In this document: positions 45,640 to 56,099 of the stretch, piece by piece
Layout of the letters: every line of letters starts with the position of its first letter
How positions within the stretch are numbered: the stretch's first letter is position 1
Assembly: GCA_020796225.1 (NCBI GenBank)
Contig: CM036762.1
Span: forward strand, 16,842,286-16,906,285
Direction of reading: 5' to 3'
DNA from: Arion vulgaris
Taxonomy: Eukaryota > Mollusca > Gastropoda > Stylommatophora > Arionidae
Length of the DNA: 64,000 nt
Position numbers and translations under genes: made by a program
The notes under the pieces: model-generated
Seen by the model: the letters and a program-made list of their open reading frames with translations, nothing else
The model's database searches: none
What the model was told of the DNA's origin: nothing

Positions 45640-46130
45640 ATCATTAAAGCCTTTGGAGACAAATGCTACAGAAGAGTACTTAGAATATCATAGACAGGGA
45701 AAAGAACAAATGCTACAGAAGAGTACTTAAAATATCATAGACAGGGAAAAGAACAAATGCTACAGAAGAGTACTTAAAATATCATAGACAGGGAAAAGAA
45801 CAAATGCTACTGAAGAGTACTTAAAATATCATAGACAGGGAAAAGAACAAATGCTACTGAAGAGTACTTAGAATATCATAGACAGGGAAAAGAACAAATG
45901 CTTCTGTTATGCAACAGCTTGATATTAAAGAGTGTTGGCTATTAAAGAACATAAAATCAAGAAGAATTAAATATTTCGGACGAAATCATGTCGATTGCCT
46001 AGAGAAGATAATTTTGGAGGGAATGATGCCTGGAAGAAGAATGAGAGGAAGACCTAGAAGAGGTCTAGACTGGAATGACACCGTCCAGACAAAATTTATA
46101 TTTGTAATGTACGAGTAATACAATTCTCGC
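45640..46130 (+). mobile_element. LINE 3' fragment with internal array
   Basis: From about 45640 the plus strand enters a LINE C-terminus (KCYRRVLRIS), is held up by a 47-base array, then continues CWLLKNIKSRRIKYFGRNHV and EGMMPGRRMRGRPRRGLDW to about 46110. Confidence 0.83.
45656..45895 (+). repeat. 47-bp array made from LINE YRRVLRIS motif, 5 copies
   Basis: Unit AACAAATGCTACAGAAGAGT + ACTTAAAATATCATAGACAGGGAAAAG. Each unit encodes CYRRVLRIS-like sequence in a different frame because 47 is not a multiple of three. Confidence 0.92.
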
Positions 46131-46149
46131 ACATTTTTACCACCCTCAC

Positions 46150-46272
46150 AATTATATCGGCTACCATCAGCAGTGCAACGAAGTTCGTGCTCTGTCGCTG
46201 ATATATTCATGTTTAAGAAAGAGATCAGAACACACATCGAAATTCCTCTAATAAGGAATCAATCAATCAATC
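46150..46272 (+). mobile_element. SINE-F copy with (ATCA)n tail
   Basis: CGAAGTTCGTGCTCTGTCGC, TTCATGTTTAAGAAAGAGAT, then AATCAATCAATCAATCC. Matches 34985-35105. Confidence 0.75.
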
Positions 46273-46289
46273 CATCTACGCTATTTAGT

Positions 46290-46797
46290 GTTTTTATTAC
46301 ATACCTTACATAGAGACTAAAAGACAGATTATAAATGCAATTTTCATACCAACACTGTGCTACTAGTGCCAAACAGGGCACTAAAAAAACCAAGAAAGGC
46401 AAATTACCTCCTGGGAAATGAGATGCTTGAGGAAAGCGGTCAATAAAACAAGAAGAGACCATATAAGAAATGTAGACATTAGAAGAACCGTCGGAACAAC
46501 ACCTACTATTAGATTTATTGAAAAAAAGAAACTCAAATGGTTTGGCCATTTGGTGAGAATGAACTCGAATACACCAGTTGCAAGAACGTATAATCTGAAA
46601 ATGGAATCATCAAAAGAAAGGGGCAGACCAAGAAAAAGATGGATTGATGGAGTTACATACATCTTAAAACTCCACAATATCACAGCATATTAAGCGACCG
46701 AGCGTCACTAACTCGAAACCGATCATCAGTTATACCTGCTACGCCTAACAACAAAAAAAAAAAAGCACAGAAGGACAAAAGAGAAGAAAGAAAGATT
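46290..46797 (+). mobile_element. LINE-E 3' end
   Basis: The plus strand encodes MRCLRKAVNKTRRDHIRNVD, TTPTIRFIEKKKLKWFGHLV and KERGRPRKRWIDGVTYILKL, then an A-rich 3' end (AAAAAAAAAAAAGCACAGAA, GAAAGAAAG). The tail ends within about seven bases of the gene B exon 1 donor. Confidence 0.87.
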
Positions 46798-46803
46798 TCA
46801 TGC

Positions 46804-47016
46804 CTTCACTCCTGCAAAGCAACTCCTCTCCGGAATATAAGTCTCATTCAAAAGCGCATCTTCTTTCTGAGCATTTGATTGCCAGTCAAACTCCAACCTG
46901 TTCCATTGGTACATTAATACGGCATCACCAAATTTCTGTGCCCTGGCATATGTGATTATAAGAAAAAAGCATGCTGACAAAAGAGCCAGAGTGGCGTTCA
47001 TGATCATGAACTTCAT
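46804..47016 (-). CDS. Yellow/MRJP-family gene B, exon 1 (signal peptide)
   Basis: Encodes 71 residues: signal peptide (MNATLALLSACFFLIITYA, with two earlier in-frame Met codons) followed by QKFGDAVLMYQWNRLEFDW and TYIPERSCFAGVK. By alignment with gene A the exon should end after this Lys codon at 46804. The next bases are GCATGA, so the intron would be GC-AG rather than GT-AG. A canonical alternative exists two codons earlier (GGA|GTGAAG) and would also join exon 2 in frame, dropping Val-Lys. The start at 47016 is the first Met; the third Met (MNATL...) gives a signal peptide length closer to gene A. Confidence 0.85.
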
Positions 47017-47114
47017 TCCCCAAAAAATGATCTAACCAGAAATCTCTTCTGTCTGTTTGTATTCAGTAATTTTCTATCTTTATAGGTTTTCAAGACGATA
47101 TTAGGGTCAGCTCA

Positions 47115-47124
47115 TTTTATATAA
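47115..47124 (-). promoter_or_regulatory. Candidate TATA box of gene B
   Basis: TTATATAAAA on the minus strand, about 100 bases before the gene B ATG; transcription would then start near 47085-47090. Confidence 0.4.
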
Positions 47125-47284
47125 CGATGACTAGCTGATTTTTTTCAAGTATGTAAATAACAAGGTCACATCCGGATCCTGTTCCTAATTTTATTTTCCT
47201 GAATTTTCTAGTGAAATTTGGAACACGACAAATACACAATATTATAATTGTTACAGTATTGATGTTGTACACGGTTCAAGTAGT

Positions 47285-49720
47285 TATATATTTGTAAACA
47301 TGTTTGTGAGTGTGGTCATATATGGGAATGTGTTTACAGATGTGTATTTAAATATGTATGAGAACATGTTTGTGAATATGTTTGCAGATATGTTTCTAAA
47401 TAAGTATGGGAAAGTTTGTTTGTGATTATGTACATATGTTTGTGAGTGTGGTCATATATGGGAATGTGTTTGCGAATGTGTATTTAAATATGTATGAGAA
47501 CATGTTTGTGAATATGTAAATATGTTTGTGAATATGTTTTTAAATAGTTATCGGAAACATGTTTGGGAATATGTTTGAAAATATGTTTGGGACTATGTTT
47601 GGGAATATGTTTGGGAATATGTTTGGGAATATGTTTGGGAATATGTTTGGGAATATGTTTGTGAATATGTTTGTGAATATGTTTGGGAATATGTTTGGGA
47701 ATATGTTTGATTATATGTTTGGGAATATGTTTGGGAATATGTGTAGAGTATGTTTGGGAATATGTTTGTGAATATGTTTGTGAATATGTTTGTGAATATG
47801 TGTAGAGTATGTTTGGGAATATGTTTGGGAATATGTTTGGGAATATGTTTGGGAATATGTGTAAGTATGTTTGGGAATATGTTTGGGAATATGTTTGGGA
47901 ATATGTTTGGGAATATGTTTGGGAATATGTTTGGGAATATGTTTGGGAATATGTTTGAGAATATGTTTGGGAATATGTTTGAGAATATGTTTGGGAATAT
48001 GTTTTAGAATATGTTTGGGAATATGTTTGGAATATTGTCAAGCATGTTTGGGAATATGTTTGGGAATATGTTTAGGGAAATGTTTGAATATTTTATTGTT
48101 TGAATTGTTTGGGAAATGTTTGAGAATATGTTTAATTGTTTGAGATATGTTTGGAATATGTTTGTGAATATTTTGTAAATATGTTTGTGAAGTGTGAGTA
48201 TTTTGGAATATGTTTGGAATATGTTTGAATATGTTGGAAATGTTTGGAATATGTTTGCGAATATGTTTAAATAATGTTGAAATTGTTTGGAATATTTTAG
48301 AATATGTTTGGGAATATGTTTGGAATATGTTTGGGAATATGTTTAGAATATGTGAGAACATGTTTGGAGAATATGTTTGGAATATGTTTAAATAGTTTGG
48401 AAGTATGTTTGGGAATATGTTTGGAAATATGTTTGGGAATATGTTTGAGAATATGTTTGGAATATGTTTGAGAATATGTTTGGAATATGTTGAGAATATG
48501 TTTGGGAATATGTTTGGGAATATGTGTACAAGATGTTTGGGAATATGTTTGTGGAATATGTTTGTGAATATGTTTGGGAATATGTTTGGGAATATTTTTG
48601 GGGATATATGTTAAGAATATGTTTGGGAATATGTTTGGAATATGTTTGGAATATGTTTGGGAATAGTTTGGGAATATGTTTGAGAATATGTTTGGAATAT
48701 GTTTGGGAATATGTTTAGAATATGTTTGAATATGTTTGTGAATATGTTTGGAGATATGTTTGGAATAGTTTGGGAATATGTTTGTGAATATGTTTGGAAT
48801 ATGTTTGGGAATATGTGTAGAGTATGTTTGGGAATATGTTTGGGAATATGTTTGGGAATATGTTTGGGAATATGTTTGGGAATATGTTTGGGAATATGTT
48901 TGGGAATATGTTTGAAGTTAGATATGTTTGGGAATATGTTTGAGAATATGTTTGGGAATATGTTTGAGAATATGTTTGGGAATATGTTTGGGAATATGTG
49001 TAAAGCATGTTTGGGAATATGTTTGTGAATATGTTTGTGAATATGTTTGGGAATAAGTTTGGGAATATGTTTGGGAATATGTGTAAAGCATGTTTGGGAA
49101 TATGTTTGTGAATATGTTTGTGAATATGTTTGGGAATAAGTTTGGGAATATGTTTGAGAATATGTTTGGGAATATGTTTGGGAATATGTTTGAGAATATG
49201 TTTGGGAATAAGTTTTGGAATATGTTTGTGAATATGTTTGGGAATATGTTTGGGAATATGTTTGAGAATATGTTTGGGAATAAGTTTGGGAATATGTTTG
49301 AGAATATGTTTGGGAATATGTTTTAGAATATGTTTGAGAATATGTTTGGGAATAAGTTTGGGAATATGTTTGTGAATATGTTTGGGAATATGTTTGGGAA
49401 TATGTTTGAGAATATGTTTGGGAATAAGTTTGAGAGTATCTTTGGGAACGTGTTCGGAAATATGTTTGGGAATATGTTTCTAAATATGTTTGGAAGCATG
49501 TTTGAGAATATGTTAGTAAATATTAAGGAAATATATTTTGTAAACATGTTTGTATATTTTAAAGAGTATTTATGAAAGCAGGTTTGTGAAAATATGAATA
49601 TGTTTGCGAATGTGTTTTTTAAAACATGTATGGGTATATGTTTGTGAATGTGTTTTTTAAAACATGTATGGGTATATGTTTGTGAATGTGTTTTTTATAC
49701 ATGTGTGGAATATGTTTGTG
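47285..49720. repeat. 12-bp satellite (TTTGGGAATATG), left part
   Basis: About 2.4 kb of TTTGGGAATATG with TTTGTGAATATG and TTTGAGAATATG variants and interspersed GTGTAGAGTATG blocks that mark longer repeats. The stretch 48060-48800 has many lost bases; 48810-49450 is clean again. Twelve is a multiple of three, so long frames (Met-Phe-Gly-Asn and its shadows) stay open. Confidence 0.95.
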
Positions 49721-52435
49721 AATCAATCAAGTGCCATGCCTGCCAGCGTAGGCGATCATGCTCTCCACAACTCTCTTTGCTGGGTGCATGTAATCAGTTC
49801 TGACGTCGATATTTTGTCGAACAATGATGTCAGGCCATCCAACATCTTCTCCCTCTGTCTTCCACGATCTCTCCTTCCTGAATTTTACCTGTAGTCACCA
49901 AATATTCTAAACCTTCTCTTCGCATTATATACCCGAAGAACCTTGATTGTTGGATTCTTATTCTTTTGATAAGGTTTCTTTGTGTGCAGGCCTGATTTAA
50001 AACCTCCACGTTTGTTTTCTTTGCTGTCCATGGAATTTTCAACATTCTTCTGTAAACCACATCTCTGTGGCTTCCAATGATCGTATTGATTGTTTGTTTA
50101 GTGTCCATGATTCGCTGCCATACATAAGTATTGGTTCAATATAGCATTGGAGTACTCGTTTTCGCAATGTCATTGGTAGTGAGTTCACGCATAGTGTGTT
50201 CTTCATTTTCATAAAGCTGCTTTCGTTTGAGCTATTCTACTCCTAATCTCTGTTGTACATCTTCCATCTAATGTTAGGAATGTTCCCAGATACTTGAATC
50301 GATGGACTTGTTTTAGTGTTGTGTTATTTATTTTGATATTACATGTTGGTGTTTCTTGTTTCTTGGAGACAACCATAACCTCTGTTTTCTTTATATTCAT
50401 GCTTAATCCTTTCTTTTCACTTTCTCTCACTAGTATGTCTATCAAGTCTTGCAGATCTTGTTCATTTATAGCCATGAGAATTGTGTCATTAGCGTATCTT
50501 AGGTTGTTTATATTTTGTTCACCGACTGCTATTCCTGTCTTTTCTTCTATAGATCTCGTGATGTTTTCGCTATATAAGTTGAATAGGTCTGGTGAGATTA
50601 CGCACCCTTGCCGTACTCCTAACTGTATCGCCGATAGATTCCAATCTTACTCTCTAGTCTAATGGCTGCGCTTTGTTGCCAGTACAAATTCTTGATCAGT
50701 CTAAGATCTTTACCATCAATATTTATATTTTCTAACATGCTAATTATTTCTCCATGTTTTACTTTATCGAAAGCTTTTTAGTAGTCTATGAAACATAGGT
50801 ATAAGTCCAACTTCATTTCTATTGATCTTTCCATTATTGTTCTTATTGTATATATTGCGTTGTTTGTTCCCTGAGTTTAACAAAGCCACATTGTTCTTCC
50901 TTAACTTCTGGTCTTATTTTGTTTCGTACCCTTCTCATAATAATGCTGAAAAGTAGTTTTGTTACGTGACTCATGAGGCTGATTGTGCGGTGTTCTTCGC
51001 ACTCTATCGTTCCTGCTTTCTTTGGTAGTGCTATAAAAATGGATTGTCGTAAATCTTTGGGTACATATCCGGTGTTGTAGATGTCATTGAATAATTTTGT
51101 TAAAACGCCTACGCCCAATTCACCTGTTGCTTCTATTTCTTCTGTTGTTATATTTTCTGGTCCTGGGGTTTTGCTTTTTTCGTGGGCTTTATGGCGTTGA
51201 TAACTTCTGATGGAAGTATTTGTGGTCTTTCATGGTTGTAATTGATGTTTATTTCTTGTCTGTTATCACTGTATAAGTCCGTAATGTATTCTGTCCATCT
51301 TTCTATTTTCTTGTCTGTTTCCATCAGGATATCTCCGTTTTGATTTTAAACATCCAGTAGTTGTACGTTTACGTCTGCCAAGTAAGTTGTCTACGTTTTC
51401 GTATATTGATTTGGGGTTTTCTTTGTGTTCTGTTTCGATCTGTTTGCATTTTCATTTAGCCACTCTTCTTTTGCTGTTTGACATTGTTTGTCTTATCTCT
51501 TTATTGATTCGATCATATTCTGCTTTATTCTGTTTGTTTTTCCTTCTATTTTCCATTAATTCCAGAATGTCCTCCGTCATCCATTTCTTTTTGATCCGTT
51601 GACATGTTGTGTGGGTTAGTTCCTTTGACGTTTGTTGGATTGATTCTTTAAGCATCTGCCATTGTTCTTCTAATGTTTCTATTTTTTCCATAGCGTTATA
51701 TCTGTTTTGTATAATGCGTTTAAATGAGTCTTTCACTTTTGCGTCAGTCTTGAGTGTTGAGTAGTTCGATATGATGTTTCTTGTGCCCCTCTTTATCTTC
51801 TTCAATTTTATTCTAACTTGTCCTATCAGTAGTGCATGGTCACTGTCGCAATCTGCGCCTGGTCTTGTTTTTATATTTAGCAGTCCATTTCGAAATCGTT
51901 TATTTATCATAATATAATCAATTTGATTGTGTGTGTTGTTATCTGGACTTCTCCATGTCCATAGTCTTCTCGGATGATGTTTAAACCAAGTGTTGCCAAT
52001 AATCATGTTGTTTATTGTTGCCCATTCTATAAGTGTGTTCCCTCTATCGTTTTTCTCTCCTTGGCCACATCCTCCAGTTGTCTCGTCTACCTTTTCAGAG
52101 CCTACCTTAGCATTGAAGTCACCCATCACAATTGTCACTTCAGGAGCCTTGCACTGTTTCATAGCTATTTGTAACTGGTTGTAGAAATCATCTAGTTCTT
52201 CTTCTGTACTATCTGTTGTTGGTGCGTATATCTGTATGATGTTAATATATACTGGTGTACCCTGTAGTTTTAATAGCATTACTCTCTCTCTGATATTGTC
52301 CAGAATCCTTTCACCATTTTTGCTCTCTCGGCGTCTAATATTATGCCTACCTCTTTTGTGTGATTGTTTCCTCCTGAATATATTATTCTAAAGTTGTCTG
52401 AATAAATTTCTCCTGCACCTATCCATCTCATTTCA

Positions 52436-52868
52436 CTTATTCCTAATATGTTAAGTACTATCCATCTCATTTCACTTATTCCTATTTTATATTAAACTGT
52501 TAAGTACTATCCATCTCTTCATTTCCTAATATTTATACTATCCATCTCATTCACTTATTCTTAATATGTTAAGTACTATCCATCTCATTTCACTATTCTA
52601 AATTTTACATCCATCCATTCACTTATTCCAATATGTTAAGTACTATCCATCTCATTTCACTTATTCCTAATATGTTAAGTACTATCCATCTCATTTCACT
52701 TATTCCTAATATGTTAAGTACTATCCATCTCATTTCACTTATTCCTAATATGTTAAGTACTATCCATCTCATTTCACTTATTCCTAATATGTTAAGTACT
52801 ATCCATCTCATTTCACTTATTCCTAATATGTTAAGTACTATCATCTCATTTCATTATTCCAATATGTT
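52436..52868 (-). repeat. 39-bp array from the LINE-D endonuclease motif
   Basis: Ten to eleven units; the right-hand six (52627-52868) are perfect. On the minus strand each unit encodes 13 residues, MRWIVLNILGISE, ending in the Glu that is catalytic in AP-type endonucleases. The unit is three-divisible, so the array stays in frame. 52480-52625 is damaged by base losses. Confidence 0.95.
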
Positions 52869-52945
52869 AAGTCCCGTTCTTGTCATTTCTTGCTTGATGT
52901 TTTCTAGTTTGTCACTTTGTGCTAGAGTTCGAACGTTCCATGTTT

Positions 52946-52967
52946 ATCGTTCGAACGTTCGAACGAT
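52946..52967. repeat. 22-bp perfect palindrome
   Basis: ATCGTTCGAAC followed by its reverse complement GTTCGAACGAT, with a neighbouring GTTCGAAC at 52927. It lies in the LINE-D 5' end. Confidence 0.9.
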
Positions 52968-52989
52968 ATTTAAAAGTTGTTTTCTATCG

Positions 52990-53290
52990 GTGTTGTTATC
53001 TGAGTTGTTTGTGAATACGTGTGAGAATATGTTTGCGAATACGTGTGAATATTTTGCAATATGAATATGTTGAAAGTAATATGTTTGGAATATGTGAATA
53101 TGTTTTGAATCTAAATTTTAAAACATGTATTTTTGGAGGAATATGTTTTGTCTATTAGAATGTTTGGGATATTTTGTGCTAGTGTTTGTGAATATTTTGG
53201 GAATATGTTTGGGATATCTGTTTGTAAATATGTGTGTGGCTATGTGTTAAATATGTTTTTGAATATATTTTGGAGATGTATTTGGGAAAA
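52990..53290. repeat. 12-bp satellite, right part
   Basis: The TTTGNGAATATG satellite resumes after LINE-D in a more diverged form (GTTTGTGAATACGTG, GAATATGTTTGGGATAT), showing that the element landed inside the array. Confidence 0.85.
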
Positions 53291-53299
53291 CTGTATGCG

Positions 53300-53890
53300 T
53301 ATCAACGATACCTTAGAAGTATCTCTGATAGTAGATTGGACAGAGAGATCAAAACTAGAATCCAGTAAGCCAACAACATTACATACCAGCTTACCTAAAT
53401 CTTGAAACACCCAGCAATTCCAGTAAAGACTAAAAGACAGATTATAAATGCAATCTTTATACCAACACTGTGCTACCAGTGCCAAACATGGACACTGACA
53501 AAAGAACAAGAAGGGAAAATTACCACATGCGAAATGAGATGATTGAGGAAAGCAGTAAATAAAACAAGAAGAGACCATATAAGAAATGAGGAAATTAGAA
53601 GAACAGTCGGAACAACACCTGCTATTAGATTTATTGAAAAACAGAGACTATGGTTTTTCCACTTGATCAGAATGAACCCGAATACAACCAGTTGCAAGAG
53701 CGTACAACCTGAAAATGGAATCATCAAGAGGAATGGGCAGACCCAGAAAAAGATGGGTTGATGGAGTTACAGACATCTTAAAACTCTACAATACCACACC
53801 ATATCAAGCGATCGAGCGTGCATTATCTCGAAAACCGATCATCAGTTAAACCTGCTTCGCCTAGCGGCAAAAAAAAACAACAGAGAAGGA
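53300..53890 (+). mobile_element. LINE-E 3' end
   Basis: Plus-strand blocks TLCYQCQTWTLTKEQEGKIT, KAVNKTRRDHIRNEEIRRTV and TTPAIRFIEKQRL, then frame breaks and an A-rich tail (GGCAAAAAAAAACAACAG). Close relative of 46290. Confidence 0.85.
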
Positions 53891-54435
53891 CAATAGAAAG
53901 AAAGAAAAAGTATGCGTATGTTTATTCTTATTTGTTAATTCTGAAGATATCGTATGTTATTTTGTTTTGCAGTTTACAGAATATATTCGATACCTCTACA
54001 GAAATTATATATTCGATATATATTCGTTTTCTGAGCACCATGTTAACAGTCATGCGATCTTGTTTTCTGTCTCTACTCATGTAATTAGGCTGCAGTGGTG
54101 TAGTCTGGTACTCTAGCTCCGTTTGAAGGTAGTGTTGGATCCTATTCACCTCTAACCCTGACATTTATTATCGCATTCTTACTGTCTTATTCAGATTGAA
54201 TATATCTGTGATTTTATCTATATCCTCTTTGTGTCCCGTTTACCATATTCTTCAACAAAAGATTTATCTCCATTGTTGCCGTTTTGCCGCCCTTACATTT
54301 ATTGTTTTCCACGTCAGAACCCCAATCTTTTAAATCTCTATTCCAAGTATTTGCTAGATTAGTTCAGTAGGTAGAGTATCATACTTTTAATAAGAGTGTC
54401 CAGGATTCAAGTCCCTTATCTGGCGAATGTTTGGG
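53891..54435. other. No gene recognised
   Basis: AT-rich; nothing supported on either strand. Confidence 0.5.
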
Positions 54436-54560
54436 AGGTTTCTATGACAATGTGGTTAAGAAGTTTGTCTTGCGCTTTAAAGGTTGTGCATTCGAAACCG
54501 GACATGTCACATGTTCATTTTTATCCCGAGATCACTCAGATTATTGCTGGAGGTAAGAAG
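54436..54560 (+). mobile_element. SINE-A 5' half
   Basis: Diverged tRNA-like head (ATGACAATGTGGTTAAGAAG, box B CATTCGAAACC), CACATGTTCATTTTTATCCC, ending GATTATTGCTGGA. The 3' half resumes at 55145. Confidence 0.75.
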
Positions 54561-54561
54561 T

Positions 54562-55140
54562 TTTCAAAATCTCTTCAAAATGGGGAGCATTTGTTTCAGC
54601 AAACGGAAGAGTAACTAATGAAATTCAACACGGATGCAACAAAGCAAATCAAATGATAGGACAAATGGCCCCAATTTTAAAATGCAAACATGTCACCATG
54701 AACACAGAAAGAGCAGTGTTCAACACAATCTTTCTCCCCACATTATGTTACCAGTGCCAAACCTGGACGCTGACAACACATGATAGAAGAAAACTAGTCA
54801 CAACAGAGATGAAGTGTCTACCAGAATGCTGGGTGTAACAAGAAGAGACCGGTTGAGAAATGAAGACATTAGGAAAAATATGGGTACAACATTAGTACTA
54901 GACTTCATCAAGAAAAACAAATTAAATGGTTCAGCCACATAAGCAGATTACCAACAGACAGTGCACCTCAAAGAGCAATGCTGCTCCGATACAATGGACA
55001 CACAGCAAAAGAATGGCCATGCAAAAGAAGGGCATCAGAGAAAACAGAGGCGACGAAAGACACTATCTACGAAGCGCACACAAAGGCCCGTTTTCGAAAT
55101 CTCTTCTTAAACCTGACGTTGTGAGGCCAAACAGGATTGG
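54562..55140 (+). mobile_element. LINE 3' end inserted into a SINE-A
   Basis: The plus strand encodes QMAPILKCKHVTMNTERAVF, TLCYQCQTWTLTTHDRRKLV and, after a frame break, RDRLRNEDIRKN and a C-terminal AMQKKGIRENRGD. It belongs to the family of 4800 and 14735. It occupies the gap between two consecutive SINE-A parts. Confidence 0.82.
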
Positions 55141-55144
55141 AGAA

Positions 55145-55265
55145 AAGAAAGATTAAGGAGTTCGAGCTTTGTCAACATTCTCGGCTGCTGGCGTCCCTTC
55201 TGTCTAGAGGGGCAGGACTATATGGAGAAAACCCGGACAGTGTTGTCAATCTTTTGCCTTTATAC
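55145..55265 (+). mobile_element. SINE-A 3' half
   Basis: GAGCTTTGTCAACATTCTCG, CTGCTGGCGTCCCTTCTGTC, TATATGGAGAAAACCCGGAC, matching the second half of 38166-38415. Confidence 0.75.
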
Positions 55266-55412
55266 ATTTTTGTTTTCTTTCCACAGTTGTTCTCCATGTT
55301 ATCTTTGGATGTTCAGGCATTTCTCCCCATGTTTGTCATTACTGTTTGTGAATATGAGAGCATACACAGCTACAAATATATCCCATTTTAAAATTGGTAT
55401 GGGAACAACACC

Positions 55413-55700
55413 ACCATCCGACACCAGCATCCGACACCAGCATCCGACACCAGCATCCGACACCACCATCCGACACCACCATCCGACACCACCATCCGAC
55501 ACCACCATCCGACACCAGCATCCGACACCAGCATCCGACACCAGCATCCGACACCACCATCCGACACCAGCATCCGACACCAGCATCCGACACCACCATC
55601 CGACACCACCATCCGACACCAGCATCTTGATATGCAGCATCACAGAACACCACCATCCATCACCATTGATCCGACACCACCATCCGACACCAGCATCTGA
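55413..55700. repeat. 13-bp satellite (CATCCGACACCA[GC])
   Basis: About 20 units alternating CATCCGACACCAG and CATCCGACACCAC. Open frames on both strands are shadows of this 13-base period. Confidence 0.96.
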
Positions 55701-55774
55701 AAATTCCGTCAAAATCTGCTACCACTAAAGAAGAATTCAACCTGCACTTCTAAAAGTCAGAAAACGGAACAGAT

Positions 55775-56095
55775 ATTCTTCTTCTGCGTTCTCACTAGAT
55801 AGGGATTTCGGATTCTCTAATAAAGGCAGCCGTCTGTCTCAGATTATCAGCCACGCCATACAGTTTGTCTTGGACGCTAGTGTAAGTGGGCCATCTCTTT
55901 CTTCTCAAGTCTGCATACTGGGGGCATTTCTGTAGGATATAATTCCTATGTTTTCTGCTTTCCCGTTTATACCGATCTCCTCCCGCAGTAACTTCTGGCC
56001 ATCCTCATGATATTAGGTCTGATATTTTTACTGCGTGGCTAAATCTCAGAGGCAGATTGGCGACCGTAGAATCCGTTATCACTTTCCTCATTGTG
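55775..56095 (-). mobile_element. LINE-A-type 3' end with short GAA tail
   Basis: On the minus strand a frame-broken C-terminus reads KKEMAHLH then RRPRQTVWRG; in another frame it matches the LINE-A end QDKLWGTGEDLKRTALF. Confidence 0.68.
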
Positions 56096-56099
56096 AGGG

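Larger units (their letters stand above)
49722..53005 (-). mobile_element. LINE-D: near full-length RTE-like element inside the satellite
   Basis: About 3.3 kb on the minus strand. The 5' end near 53000 is followed by the endonuclease start TWNVRTLAQSDKLENIKQEM (52940-52880), the catalytic block LNILGISEMRW (expanded into an array), an intact 275-codon stretch (52279-51452) with IIQIYAPTTDSTEEEL, VIMGDFNAKVG-type and DSDHALL endonuclease motifs, RT blocks IALPKKAGTIECEEHRTISL and EEQCGF (51118-50843), and an RT core near 50490 reading YAND in place of YADD. C-terminal VVYRRMLKIPWTAKKTNVEV and FFGYIMRREGLEYLVTTGKI follow at 50108-49850. The 3' tail is (ATCA)n on the plus strand at 49721-49730. 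Frameshifts in the RT; dead. The small size, EN-RT layout and short-repeat tail suggest an RTE-clade element, by inference. Confidence 0.88.

Noticed and set aside
47484..49575. Long Met-Phe-Gly-Asn and Gln-Thr-Tyr-Ser open frames
   Set aside because: Product of the 12-bp satellite, which is three-divisible. No evidence of a gene.
55222..55728. His-Pro-Thr and Trp-Cys-Arg repeat frames
   Set aside because: 13-bp satellite read in successive frames; a Cys-rich peptide was considered but has no signal peptide or gene context.
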